DNA from: Spirochaetaceae bacterium
GTDB taxonomy: Bacteria; Spirochaetota; Spirochaetia; Treponematales; Breznakiellaceae
Direction: 5' to 3'
DNA: 19,342 nucleotides
Assembly: GCA_031279965.1 (NCBI GenBank)
Contig: JAITHM010000051.1
Location: forward strand, 1 to 19,342
Shown one piece after another: positions 1-6,648 of this stretch (position 1 is the first letter of the stretch; the number at the start of each line of letters is the position of its first letter). Position numbers and translations under genes: made by a program. The notes beneath the pieces are model-generated. The model was given only the letters and a program-made list of their open reading frames with translations, ran no database searches and had not been told where the DNA came from.

Positions 1-953
1 GCTATCAGGAGTATGACTATCCTGCGATAGTGGCCAAGGCGCGCCAGCTTACGGCGCTGCTTAACGCGAACCCGAACCTTGTGGTAATTGTTCCGGAGAT
101 GGTGTTGAGTTACCAGGAAGTTGCGCAGAAAGTTACGCTGGCGCACAACGCGAAATACCAGCTTGATCTGAAAGGCGGTTCCGGCGGCCACATGTGGACA
201 AAGCGAAGCTATACCGCGCCCGGCGGCAAAGGCGGCCATGTAACGGCGCAGTTTAATTTTAACGCAAACACTGAACTTGCCGTTCGCACCGGCGGCGAGG
301 GAGAGGGAACCGCTACGTATAATGGGAGTGCGTATGCGCGGGTAGATAATACTAAATACATAAGTGCAAAGCCTGGCGGTTGGAATGGCGGCGGCAGCGG
401 TAGTGCAGGGCAGAAGTCTGGTAACGACTACTTTGCGGCCGGCGGCGCTGGCGGCGGATCAACAGACGTGCGGCCCTGGAGCGACAGTGAAAGTAATACG
501 CTGCTCACGTGTGATGAAGCTAACGACCCGCGTATTGCCGTTGCCGCAGGCGGCGGCGGCGCGGCGCAATCGCCTGGCAGTGGTCAATGGTACGCTATTC
601 CTGGCGGTAATGCCGGCGAGCGCGGTAAGACATATAAAATGAGTGCAACTTCTGAAGATGTTTCGCGTGCTCCGCTTCCTGGCGAAAGCGATGACGAAAA
701 AGGGCGAAATGCTACAAAGGGCTCTTCTTGTTACGAAGGCCGCGGCGGCGGCGGCGGCGGCTTTAAAGGCGGCGACTCAGTTCACGGTAGCCAATACAAA
801 GGGGATACTTCCAACAATATTGTTTGCTCCGGCGCGGGCGGCACAAACTATGTCCGTTCAGATCGTGTCAGCGACCCTGCACCGGCCCTCACCGTGGCCG
901 GTCAGTGGGGTAACGGCGCGGCAACCATCACCTGGATCAGCAACAACAACTAA
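1..953 (+). CDS. Glycine-rich protein, 3' part (5' end outside window)
   Basis: The reading frame is open from base 3 to the TAA at 951-953 without an upstream stop, so the gene starts left of the window; the GTG at 30 is an internal codon. About 316 residues are visible. After a short helical stretch (ALLNANPNLVVIVPEM) the protein becomes Gly/Ala/Ser-rich, with recurring GGxGG clusters, a GGKGGHVTAQFNF strand segment and near the C-terminus a GGGGGGFKGG cluster and SGAGGTNYV. This order resembles the Gly_rich module (PF12810-like, also found in ALK/LTK ectodomains); that match is from memory. Three cysteines lie in the module (LLTCDE, SSCYEG, IVCSGA). No membrane anchor is visible in this part. 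A role as a surface or secreted adhesin-like protein is inference. A (GGC)6 run at 744-761 encodes polyglycine. Confidence 0.75.
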   Translation, partial: YQEYDYPAIVAKARQLTALLNANPNLVVIVPEMVLSYQEVAQKVTLAHNAKYQLDLKGGSGGHMWTKRSYTAPGGKGGHVTAQFNFNANTELAVRTGGEGEGTATYNGSAYARVDNTKYISAKPGGWNGGGSGSAGQKSGNDYFAAGGAGGGSTDVRPWSDSESNTLLTCDEANDPRIAVAAGGGGAAQSPGSGQWYAIPGGNAGERGKTYKMSATSEDVSRAPLPGESDDEKGRNATKGSSCYEGRGGGGGGFKGGDSVHGSQYKGDTSNNIVCSGAGGTNYVRSDRVSDPAPALTVAGQWGNGAATITWISNNN

Positions 954-973
954 GTTCTCGCTTCCACTAAAAC

Positions 974-1005
974 AAAAAGAGCGTCCTGCGGGACGCTCTT
1001 TTTTT
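974..1005 (+). terminator. Rho-independent terminator after the glycine-rich gene
   Basis: A near-perfect GC-rich stem (AGAGCGTCC / GGACGCTCT) with a 4-base TGCG loop is followed by seven T and preceded by a run of A, about 20 bases after the TAA at 953. The A-run on the 5' side would let it work in both directions, although no - strand gene reads into it here. It separates the glycine-rich gene from the metal-resistance unit. Confidence 0.93.
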
Positions 1006-1042
1006 ATTTCGCACTGTTCCTGCCACCTATTATCAAAATGAC

Positions 1043-1071
1043 TTGACTAAAAACACATTTCTATTTATAGT
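1043..1071 (+). promoter_or_regulatory. Sigma-70-type promoter of the metal-resistance unit
   Basis: TTGACT (1043-1048), a 17-base spacer and TATAGT (1066-1071) match the housekeeping promoter consensus well. Expected transcription start is about 1078, inside the adjoining inverted repeat, giving a leader of about 30 bases before the ATG at 1109. A short AGGA at 1099-1102 is the likely ribosome binding site. Confidence 0.8.
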
Positions 1072-1088
1072 TGAACATATATTCAATT
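1069..1088 (+). promoter_or_regulatory. ArsR/SmtB-family operator overlapping -10 and transcription start
   Basis: The inverted repeat TTGAA-CATATA-TTCAA (1071-1086), flanked by ATA on the left and AT-rich sequence on the right, fits the TGAA-N6-TTCA operator core known for SmtB/CzrA/CadC-type repressors. It covers the end of the -10 box and the predicted start site, so a bound repressor should block RNA polymerase. This is expected to be the autoregulatory site of the gene starting at 1109. Confidence 0.78.
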
Positions 1089-1108
1089 AAGTATATATAG
1101 GATGTTTT

Positions 1109-1507
1109 ATGAATGAAGATGTTAAAGAGAGTGAATTTTGTGACTGTGTGATTGTACATGAAGCTGCAATCAAAGCAGCGCGGGCGGCAATGCCCCAAGA
1201 AGAAACGCTTTTTGATCTTGCCGAACTTTTTAAAATGTTTGCTGATTCGACCCGCATCAAAATTATTTCTGCGCTGCTCAATCAGGAATTGTGCGTGTGT
1301 GATATTGCAGCGCTGCTTTCGATGACTAAATCGGCAATCTCCCATCAACTTCGTCTTTTACGGCAAACAAAACTCGTCCGTCCGCGCCGTGATGGTAAGA
1401 TTGTGTACTATTCGCTGGATGATGACCACGTCCGCAATATACTTGATCAGGGACTTTGTCATGTAACTGAACTATTACCAAATGCTTATAAAGGAGAAAT
1501 TTTATGA
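1109..1507 (+). CDS. cadC: CadC/SmtB-type metal-sensing repressor (ArsR family)
   Basis: This 132-residue winged-helix repressor should release its operator when it binds Zn(II), Cd(II) or Pb(II). Two metal sites can be read. The alpha3N type has Cys11 and Cys13 near the N-terminus plus Cys62 and Cys64 in the ELCVCD motif. The alpha5 type has Asp105, His107, His118 and Glu121 in the DxHx10HxxE pattern of SmtB/CzrA. The recognition helix is around residues 73-86 (TKSAISHQLRLLRQ), followed by the wing (RRDGKIVYYSL). The length is usual for CadC. The stop overlaps the start of the metal ATPase (ATGA), so the two are translationally coupled, and the operator just upstream implies autoregulation. 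Having both sites is the CadC arrangement; the physiological metal cannot be fixed from sequence. Confidence 0.9.
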   Translation: MNEDVKESEFCDCVIVHEAAIKAARAAMPQEETLFDLAELFKMFADSTRIKIISALLNQELCVCDIAALLSMTKSAISHQLRLLRQTKLVRPRRDGKIVYYSLDDDHVRNILDQGLCHVTELLPNAYKGEIL

Positions 1508-3480
1508 CATCATGCTGTTGCTGCAATTCATCTAAAAATCAAAATACTGTCGTTGAAAATGACGGAAAGGTTAAAAAACTCCGTTATAAACTGCAAATGT
1601 GTGCAGGAGTGCTGTTTTTTGCTGCCGGACTTCTTGTTGAATACGATTTTATCACGATTCCACAAAATCTTAACGCAGAAATCATCAAACTCATACTTTG
1701 CGTGATAGGCTATCTGCTTATTGGAAGTGATGTACTGCTTCGCTCAGCGCGTAATATCGCGCACGGGCGTGTGTTTGACGAAAATTTCCTGATGAGTATT
1801 TCAACTCTGGGCGCGTTTGCTCTTGGCGAATATCCCGAAGCTGTCGCTGTAATGCTCTTTTACCAGATTGGAGAAGCCTGTGAAGAAGCCGCCGCCGGAA
1901 AGTCCCGTGCGTCAATTGCCCGTCTTATGGATATACGGCCTGAATCTGCCCGCCTGCTCACTGCCGAAGGTGAAAAAATTGTCCCTCCGGCCAGTGTTAC
2001 CGTCGGCGATACTCTTATCGTCCGGCCTGGTGAACGTATTCCCCTTGATTGTACAGTACTGAACGGCACGTCGTCGCTTGATCTTTCGGCGCTTACCGGC
2101 GAAGCAATGCCCCGCGATGTTGAGCCTGGCGACGAGATCCTTTCCGGCGCAATTAACCTAACCGGCGTACTCACGCTGAAAGCCGTCAAGAATGCCGGTG
2201 AATCAACTGTTGCACGCATACTTCGTCTAGTTGAAGAAAGCGCAGAAAAAAAATCCCATGTTGAAAATTTCATTACAACATTCGCCCGCTGGTACACACC
2301 GACAGTTGTTGTTGCCGCACTGCTGCTTGCAACTCTCCCTCCGGTTATTTCCGGCAGTTTTGAATTTCGGCCTTGGATTTACAATGCCCTTGTTTTCCTT
2401 GTTGTCTCATGCCCGTGCGCCCTTGTCATTTCGATTCCGCTCTCTTTTTCCTGCGGATTGGGCGCCGCGTCACGAAACGGCATACTTATAAAAGGCAGTA
2501 ATTATCTTTCGGCACTTGCCCGTATTGACACCGCAGTATTCGACAAAACCGGTACGCTTACACGCGGTGTCTTCTCTGTTACTGCACTCCATCCCTATAC
2601 GCCTTATACTAAAGATGAACTTCTCGCTTATGCTGCCGCCGCAGAAACTCATTCCAATCACCCTGCCGCTAAAGCAATCATTAAAGCGCGAGATTTGAAC
2701 ACCAGCGTTCCCCGCCATGCAGCTTCATCATCATATACGGAAATTGCCGGTATGGGAGTGCGGACGGAGATCATGGGGAAGCTCGTTGTGGCGGGAAACG
2801 CAAAGCTGCTTGCCCGGGAAAGTATTACTTTTGAGCCGTGCGATGCGTTAGGGACTGTTGTCTACGTTGGTATTGATGGTCAGTACGCCGGCGCTCTCGT
2901 CATTAACGATGAAATCAAAGAAGGCACGGTAAAAACTGTACGTGAACTTAGAGCGCTTGGTGTACGGCGCATTGCGCTTTTTACCGGCGATACTGCCGCG
3001 CAGGCAAACCATCTTGCACAAAAAGCGGGAATTGATACGGTTTACAGTGAACTTTTGCCTCATGAAAAGGCAGAAAAACTTGAAGTGCTTTTGCAGGAAA
3101 AAACAGGGCGCGGCGCGGTGCTTTTTGCCGGCGATGGCATCAATGATGCCCCATCACTTGCAATTAGTGATATTGGCGTTGCCATGGGAGGGGTAGGCAG
3201 TGACGCGGCCATTGAAGCCGCCGATATAGTGCTTATGACTGACCAGCCGGAACAGATCGTGTGCGGCATCAACATTGCACGAAAAACGCGGCGTATTGTT
3301 ACCGAAAACATCGTGTTCGCCCTCGGTGTCAAAGCAATTATCCTTGTACTGGGCGCACTCGGTATGGCAAAGATATGGGAAGCTGTCTTCGGCGATGTCG
3401 GAGTTGCATTGCTCGCTGTACTCAATGCGACACGAGCCCTTCGTGCCTCTGTAACTTCGCGGCAAAAAAAAGTATACTAA
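1504..3480 (+). CDS. cadA: P1B-2-type Zn/Cd/Pb-exporting ATPase
   Basis: A 658-residue inner-membrane heavy-metal pump. Visible motifs in order are the actuator loop TGEA (198-201), the membrane CPC motif (Cys303-Pro-Cys305) within CPCALVISIP, the phosphorylated Asp347 in DKTGTLT, the nucleotide-domain His386-Pro387, the hinge GDGIND (543-548) and Asp631 in the last helix (GDVGVALLAVLNA). CPC-x4-SxP together with DxG in TM8 is the P1B-2 signature for Zn(II), Cd(II) and Pb(II). The usual N-terminal HMA domain with GMxCxxC is absent; four consecutive cysteines (4-7) followed by a short hydrophilic stretch stand in its place. The start ATG at 1504 overlaps the repressor gene stop, with AAGGAG just upstream. 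The paired regulator and operator indicate induction by its own metal substrate. Confidence 0.93.
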   Translation: MTSCCCCNSSKNQNTVVENDGKVKKLRYKLQMCAGVLFFAAGLLVEYDFITIPQNLNAEIIKLILCVIGYLLIGSDVLLRSARNIAHGRVFDENFLMSISTLGAFALGEYPEAVAVMLFYQIGEACEEAAAGKSRASIARLMDIRPESARLLTAEGEKIVPPASVTVGDTLIVRPGERIPLDCTVLNGTSSLDLSALTGEAMPRDVEPGDEILSGAINLTGVLTLKAVKNAGESTVARILRLVEESAEKKSHVENFITTFARWYTPTVVVAALLLATLPPVISGSFEFRPWIYNALVFLVVSCPCALVISIPLSFSCGLGAASRNGILIKGSNYLSALARIDTAVFDKTGTLTRGVFSVTALHPYTPYTKDELLAYAAAAETHSNHPAAKAIIKARDLNTSVPRHAASSSYTEIAGMGVRTEIMGKLVVAGNAKLLARESITFEPCDALGTVVYVGIDGQYAGALVINDEIKEGTVKTVRELRALGVRRIALFTGDTAAQANHLAQKAGIDTVYSELLPHEKAEKLEVLLQEKTGRGAVLFAGDGINDAPSLAISDIGVAMGGVGSDAAIEAADIVLMTDQPEQIVCGINIARKTRRIVTENIVFALGVKAIILVLGALGMAKIWEAVFGDVGVALLAVLNATRALRASVTSRQKKVY

Positions 3481-3508
3481 ACTGATACATAACTGAGGAG
3501 TATGATAA

Positions 3509-4216
3509 ATGTCTTATTTTCGCATGATGATAGCACTTGCTATTCTTATATCAGGATGTGTGATAAATAAACCAAACACACAAAGCACTATTTCTGTAAC
3601 AGGAATTGGCACGGTGATGGCGCCGCCGGATCTTGTACAAATGAACATCACGTTCTCTTATATTGCTGAAACGACAAAACAGGCAAAAGATCATGTTGAT
3701 GCCAGAATGAATGATATACTTGCCATTCTTGCAGAAGCAGGTATCGACAGCACACTGATACGCACTATCTCGTTAACATACGATGTTGCTACTGAATACA
3801 GCAACGGACGCGCCGTACGTCTCGGTCAGCGCGCCCAGCAAACAATTACGGTTACCATCAAAGATATTATCAACACGCCGGAACGTTTTCCCGCAGTACT
3901 TGATAAGTTAAGCGCCATTGATCAGGTTGGTGTTTCTCATATTAAATTCGATACAGAACATAAAGCAGAACTTTTTCAGCAAAGCCGCGAATTGGCATAC
4001 CAAAAGGCGCTTGATAAGGCTCAACATTATGCGCATCTTGCGGGAGCCAAAATTACTGGTGTTGTCGCACTTGAGGAAGAGCCTAACCATGATGCGGTAG
4101 TGACAAGATACGCCAATGCCGCCTACGATTCTGCCGCATTAAAACGTTCAGCAGTTGTTCCGGCAGGCGATCAAGAAATCAACACCGAACTTAACGTAAC
4201 ATTTGCGCTTAAGTAA
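3509..4216 (+). CDS. SIMPL-domain (DUF541, YggE-like) lipoprotein
   Basis: A 235-residue protein with an N-terminal lipoprotein signal: a short basic start, a hydrophobic core and the lipobox LISGC, with Cys17 as the acylated residue. The remainder matches the SIMPL/DUF541 pattern: SVTGIGTVMAPPDLVQMNITF near the start, a long helix (TKQAKDHVDARMNDILAIL), the central QTITVTIKD strand and the final AGAKITGVVALEEE segment. Relatives such as E. coli YggE are periplasmic or surface proteins with ill-defined roles, linked to stress responses. GAGGAG at 3495-3500 lies 8 bases before the ATG. It starts 28 bases after the metal ATPase with no terminator visible between, so it may be read from the same promoter. 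Its last 8 bases overlap the 3' end of the opposing ftsH gene. Confidence 0.85.
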   Translation: MSYFRMMIALAILISGCVINKPNTQSTISVTGIGTVMAPPDLVQMNITFSYIAETTKQAKDHVDARMNDILAILAEAGIDSTLIRTISLTYDVATEYSNGRAVRLGQRAQQTITVTIKDIINTPERFPAVLDKLSAIDQVGVSHIKFDTEHKAELFQQSRELAYQKALDKAQHYAHLAGAKITGVVALEEEPNHDAVVTRYANAAYDSAALKRSAVVPAGDQEINTELNVTFALK

Positions 4217-6062
4217 CAGCGCCGCCCTCAATGTCAAGCAATGAACGAATCTCTCCGTCACTGAGTGTTTCACGCTCGACAAGCGCGGCGGCAAGGCTTT
4301 CCAGCCGAGATCGCTCTTTAGCAAGAATATTCTCGGCGCGTTCTCTGCATGTATCAAGAATATGTTTAATAGCGGCATCAATATGCCGTGCTGTTTCTTC
4401 AGAATAATCTTTATGCCGCGCAATCTCCTTCCCAAGAAAAATCGGCTCGTCTTCCTGCCCAAAAGAGATAGGCCCAAGCTCATCTGTCATACCCCACTCA
4501 CAGACCATATTCCGCGCCATCTCTGTTGCCTGTTGAATATCCTGTTTAGTACCTGTCGTCGTTTCGTTATAAACAAGCTTTTCCGCAGTCCAGCCACCGT
4601 AACAAATTACAATACGATCTTCAAGCCAAAGACGACTGCGCGAATAGCTATCCTCTTTAGGCAAAGATACCGCCATGCCAAGCGCGCGCCCGTGGGGAAC
4701 TATCGTTACTTTATGCAGCGGATCTGCGTTGGAAAGAAAATAATGAAGCAGCGCATGTCCAGCCTCGTGTATCGCCGTCATTTTGCGTTCTTTCTCAGAA
4801 ATCGCCAGTGTACTGCGGGCAACTCCCATCAATATTTTGTCGCGCGCCGCTTCAAAATCGCCCATATCGGCAGCATTTTTGTCTTTACGAGCGGCAAAAA
4901 GTGCTGCTTCATTAACAAGATTAGCAATATCAGCCCCGCTCATCCCAGGAGTAGCGCGCGCGATACGGTTAAAATCAACGTCTTCGGCAACTTTAACCTT
5001 TCCACCATGAATTTTAAGCAGATCTTCACGTTCATTAATATCCGGCATTGCAATAATTACTTGGCGGTCAAAACGTCCCGGACGTAATAACGCCGGATCA
5101 AGCACATCTGGCCGATTCGTTGCCGCAAGTATGATGATGCCTTCTTTTGAATCAAAACCATCCATCTCGACAAGAAGCTGATTGAGCGTTTGTTCACGTT
5201 CATCATGCCCGCCGCCGTAGCCTGCTCCCCGGGTGCGTCCTACTGCGTCAAGTTCATCAATAAATATGATACAGGGAGCATGCTTACGTCCTTCCTCAAA
5301 AAGATCACGCACACGGCTTGCCCCCACACCAACAAACATTTCGACAAAATCTGAACCTGACATATGAAAAAACGCAACGCCTGCTTCTCCGGCAACAGCG
5401 CGCGCCATCAATGTTTTTCCCGTACCCGGCATTCCCACAAGGAGTACTCCTTTAGGGATACGGGCGCCCATTTTAGTAAATTTATCTGGGTCTTTTAGAA
5501 AGACAACAACTTCTTCCAATTCTGCTTTTGCGTCTTTTTGTCCGGCAACATCGGCAAACATGACTTTCTTGCCGTGTTCTTCGTAACGTTTCGCACGGCT
5601 CTTGCCAAAGGTAAACCCCCGGCCTCCCGGCCCCGACATTTGCATATTCCGGATTATCATTGAAACAAAAAAGAACCCGATCACCCATGGGAATACTTTG
5701 GCAAGTATTTGAAACCAACTGACCGGCAATGTATCGCCCGAAACACGAATACCCTTATCTTTTAATGTAGCAAGCAGCGCAGGATCTTCGTAAGGAATTA
5801 CTGTCTTATACAACTCCCGGCCAGAGCCCTGCCACTGAATAACTGCGCCATCATAGATAGTTACCGCCATAGGCCTGCGCGTATTATCATTGACCAGAGC
5901 AAGAAAATCAGAATATGCAACTGGAATTACCGATGACGCTGGTGAACGAATATAAATAAAAGCAACAACAATAAGAACTGCACAAAAAAGAAAAAGTCCA
6001 AAACGTGATCCGCCTGAAGGAGCGGATAACCCTGGCGGCGGCGGTGGAAGTTTACTACCCAT
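4209..6062 (-). CDS. ftsH: ATP-dependent zinc metalloprotease FtsH
   Basis: A 617-residue inner-membrane AAA+ protease that degrades membrane and regulatory proteins. Visible are two N-terminal membrane segments (about 20-40 and 115-135) around a small periplasmic domain, Walker A GMPGTGKT (210-217), Walker B IIFIDELDAVG, the FVG pore loop (EMFVGVGAS), the second region of homology with arginine fingers (LLRPGRFDRQ), the zinc site H432EAGH436 and third ligand Asp508 (KQDIQQAT). I chose the ATG at 6062 (MGSKLPPPPPG). A frame-open TTG at 6098 is rejected because that hexamer doubles as the -35 box of a promoter whose -10 lies 6 bases before the ATG. No ribosome binding site precedes the ATG, which predicts a leaderless mRNA. 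It converges on and overlaps the SIMPL lipoprotein gene. Confidence 0.96.
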   Translation of the reverse strand: MGSKLPPPPPGLSAPSGGSRFGLFLFCAVLIVVAFIYIRSPASSVIPVAYSDFLALVNDNTRRPMAVTIYDGAVIQWQGSGRELYKTVIPYEDPALLATLKDKGIRVSGDTLPVSWFQILAKVFPWVIGFFFVSMIIRNMQMSGPGGRGFTFGKSRAKRYEEHGKKVMFADVAGQKDAKAELEEVVVFLKDPDKFTKMGARIPKGVLLVGMPGTGKTLMARAVAGEAGVAFFHMSGSDFVEMFVGVGASRVRDLFEEGRKHAPCIIFIDELDAVGRTRGAGYGGGHDEREQTLNQLLVEMDGFDSKEGIIILAATNRPDVLDPALLRPGRFDRQVIIAMPDINEREDLLKIHGGKVKVAEDVDFNRIARATPGMSGADIANLVNEAALFAARKDKNAADMGDFEAARDKILMGVARSTLAISEKERKMTAIHEAGHALLHYFLSNADPLHKVTIVPHGRALGMAVSLPKEDSYSRSRLWLEDRIVICYGGWTAEKLVYNETTTGTKQDIQQATEMARNMVCEWGMTDELGPISFGQEDEPIFLGKEIARHKDYSEETARHIDAAIKHILDTCRERAENILAKERSRLESLAAALVERETLSDGEIRSLLDIEGGAVT

Positions 6063-6068
6063 TTTTAC

Positions 6069-6098
6069 AGTATACCCGCCCCGGCCTGTTACTGGCAA
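6069..6098 (-). promoter_or_regulatory. Promoter of ftsH, predicted leaderless
   Basis: On the - strand TTGCCA (6098-6093), an 18-base spacer and TATACT (6074-6069) precede the ATG at 6062 by only 6 bases. The expected transcription start coincides with the A of the ATG, so the mRNA should lack a 5' leader. Confidence 0.7.
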
Positions 6099-6125
6099 GT
6101 AGAGCCCAGTTCTTGTCCTGCATGC

Positions 6126-6605
6126 TTATTTGGATAATTTTTGTTTCCCGGTAAATTCTTCTACGTCCAATTTATATATCATTACATTTCTTAATTGATC
6201 TTCTGTAAAATCATATTCTGTTTCTTTTCCTGTTTGCTGTTTCATTATTGCGTTTAAACCATTGCTTTTTTCTTTTTTACTTTCCAGGATTGTTATTTCT
6301 CCAAATCCTATAATACTTTTAAAAGCATAGCTATAGCTGCATGCGTTCTCTCCTTCTATTAATTGATTATCGCAGTCAACTTCAAAACATGCTTTGTTGT
6401 TATGTTTTATAATATCAACTTTTTTACCTTCTAAGGCGCTGTGAAAAAATAATATCAATGTATCGTCTTTAAAACTATATCCATAGTTTAACGGTATAAT
6501 ATATGGTCTATTATTTTCTGACAAACCAAGCCTGCATACTTTGCATTTGTCTATAACATGCATTTTGTCTTCAATATTTACAATTTCCTTATCTTTTCTT
6601 CTCAA
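6126..6605 (-). CDS. Flavin-binding, pyridoxamine-phosphate-oxidase-like (NimA-type) protein
   Basis: A 159-residue split-barrel protein of the PNPOx-like/NimA flavin-nucleotide-binding group. Diagnostic stretches are CRLGLSENNRPYIIPLNYGY near the N-terminus and LFFHSALEGKK around His55, which in relatives line the FMN site. Members are often annotated as 5-nitroimidazole reductases, but substrates are mostly unknown. I start at the TTG at 6605 because AGGAG (6612-6616) sits 6 bases upstream; the frame stays open further up but would run into the cyclase gene. Base composition is striking: about 27-35 percent GC over sampled lines, against about 45 percent in the neighbours, with many Lys/Asn/Ile codons. 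This suggests recent acquisition. It follows the cyclase gene by 43 bases on the same strand. Confidence 0.8.
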   Translation of the reverse strand: MRRKDKEIVNIEDKMHVIDKCKVCRLGLSENNRPYIIPLNYGYSFKDDTLILFFHSALEGKKVDIIKHNNKACFEVDCDNQLIEGENACSYSYAFKSIIGFGEITILESKKEKSNGLNAIMKQQTGKETEYDFTEDQLRNVMIYKLDVEEFTGKQKLSK

Positions 6606-6648
6606 CAAACTCTCCTTAATTATTTTACAGCGAATCCTACCATCTCTA

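Noticed and set aside
364..1041. Two + strand ORFs overlapping the left glycine-rich gene
   Set aside because: Ala-rich out-of-frame readings of GGC repeats; the second even runs through the terminator.
4362..5087. 241-codon + strand ORF
   Set aside because: It lies wholly opposite ftsH, has no recognisable domain and a composition expected of an antisense shadow.
6063..6098. TTG at 6098 as start of ftsH
   Set aside because: It has no ribosome binding site and is the -35 box of the promoter whose -10 precedes the ATG at 6062.
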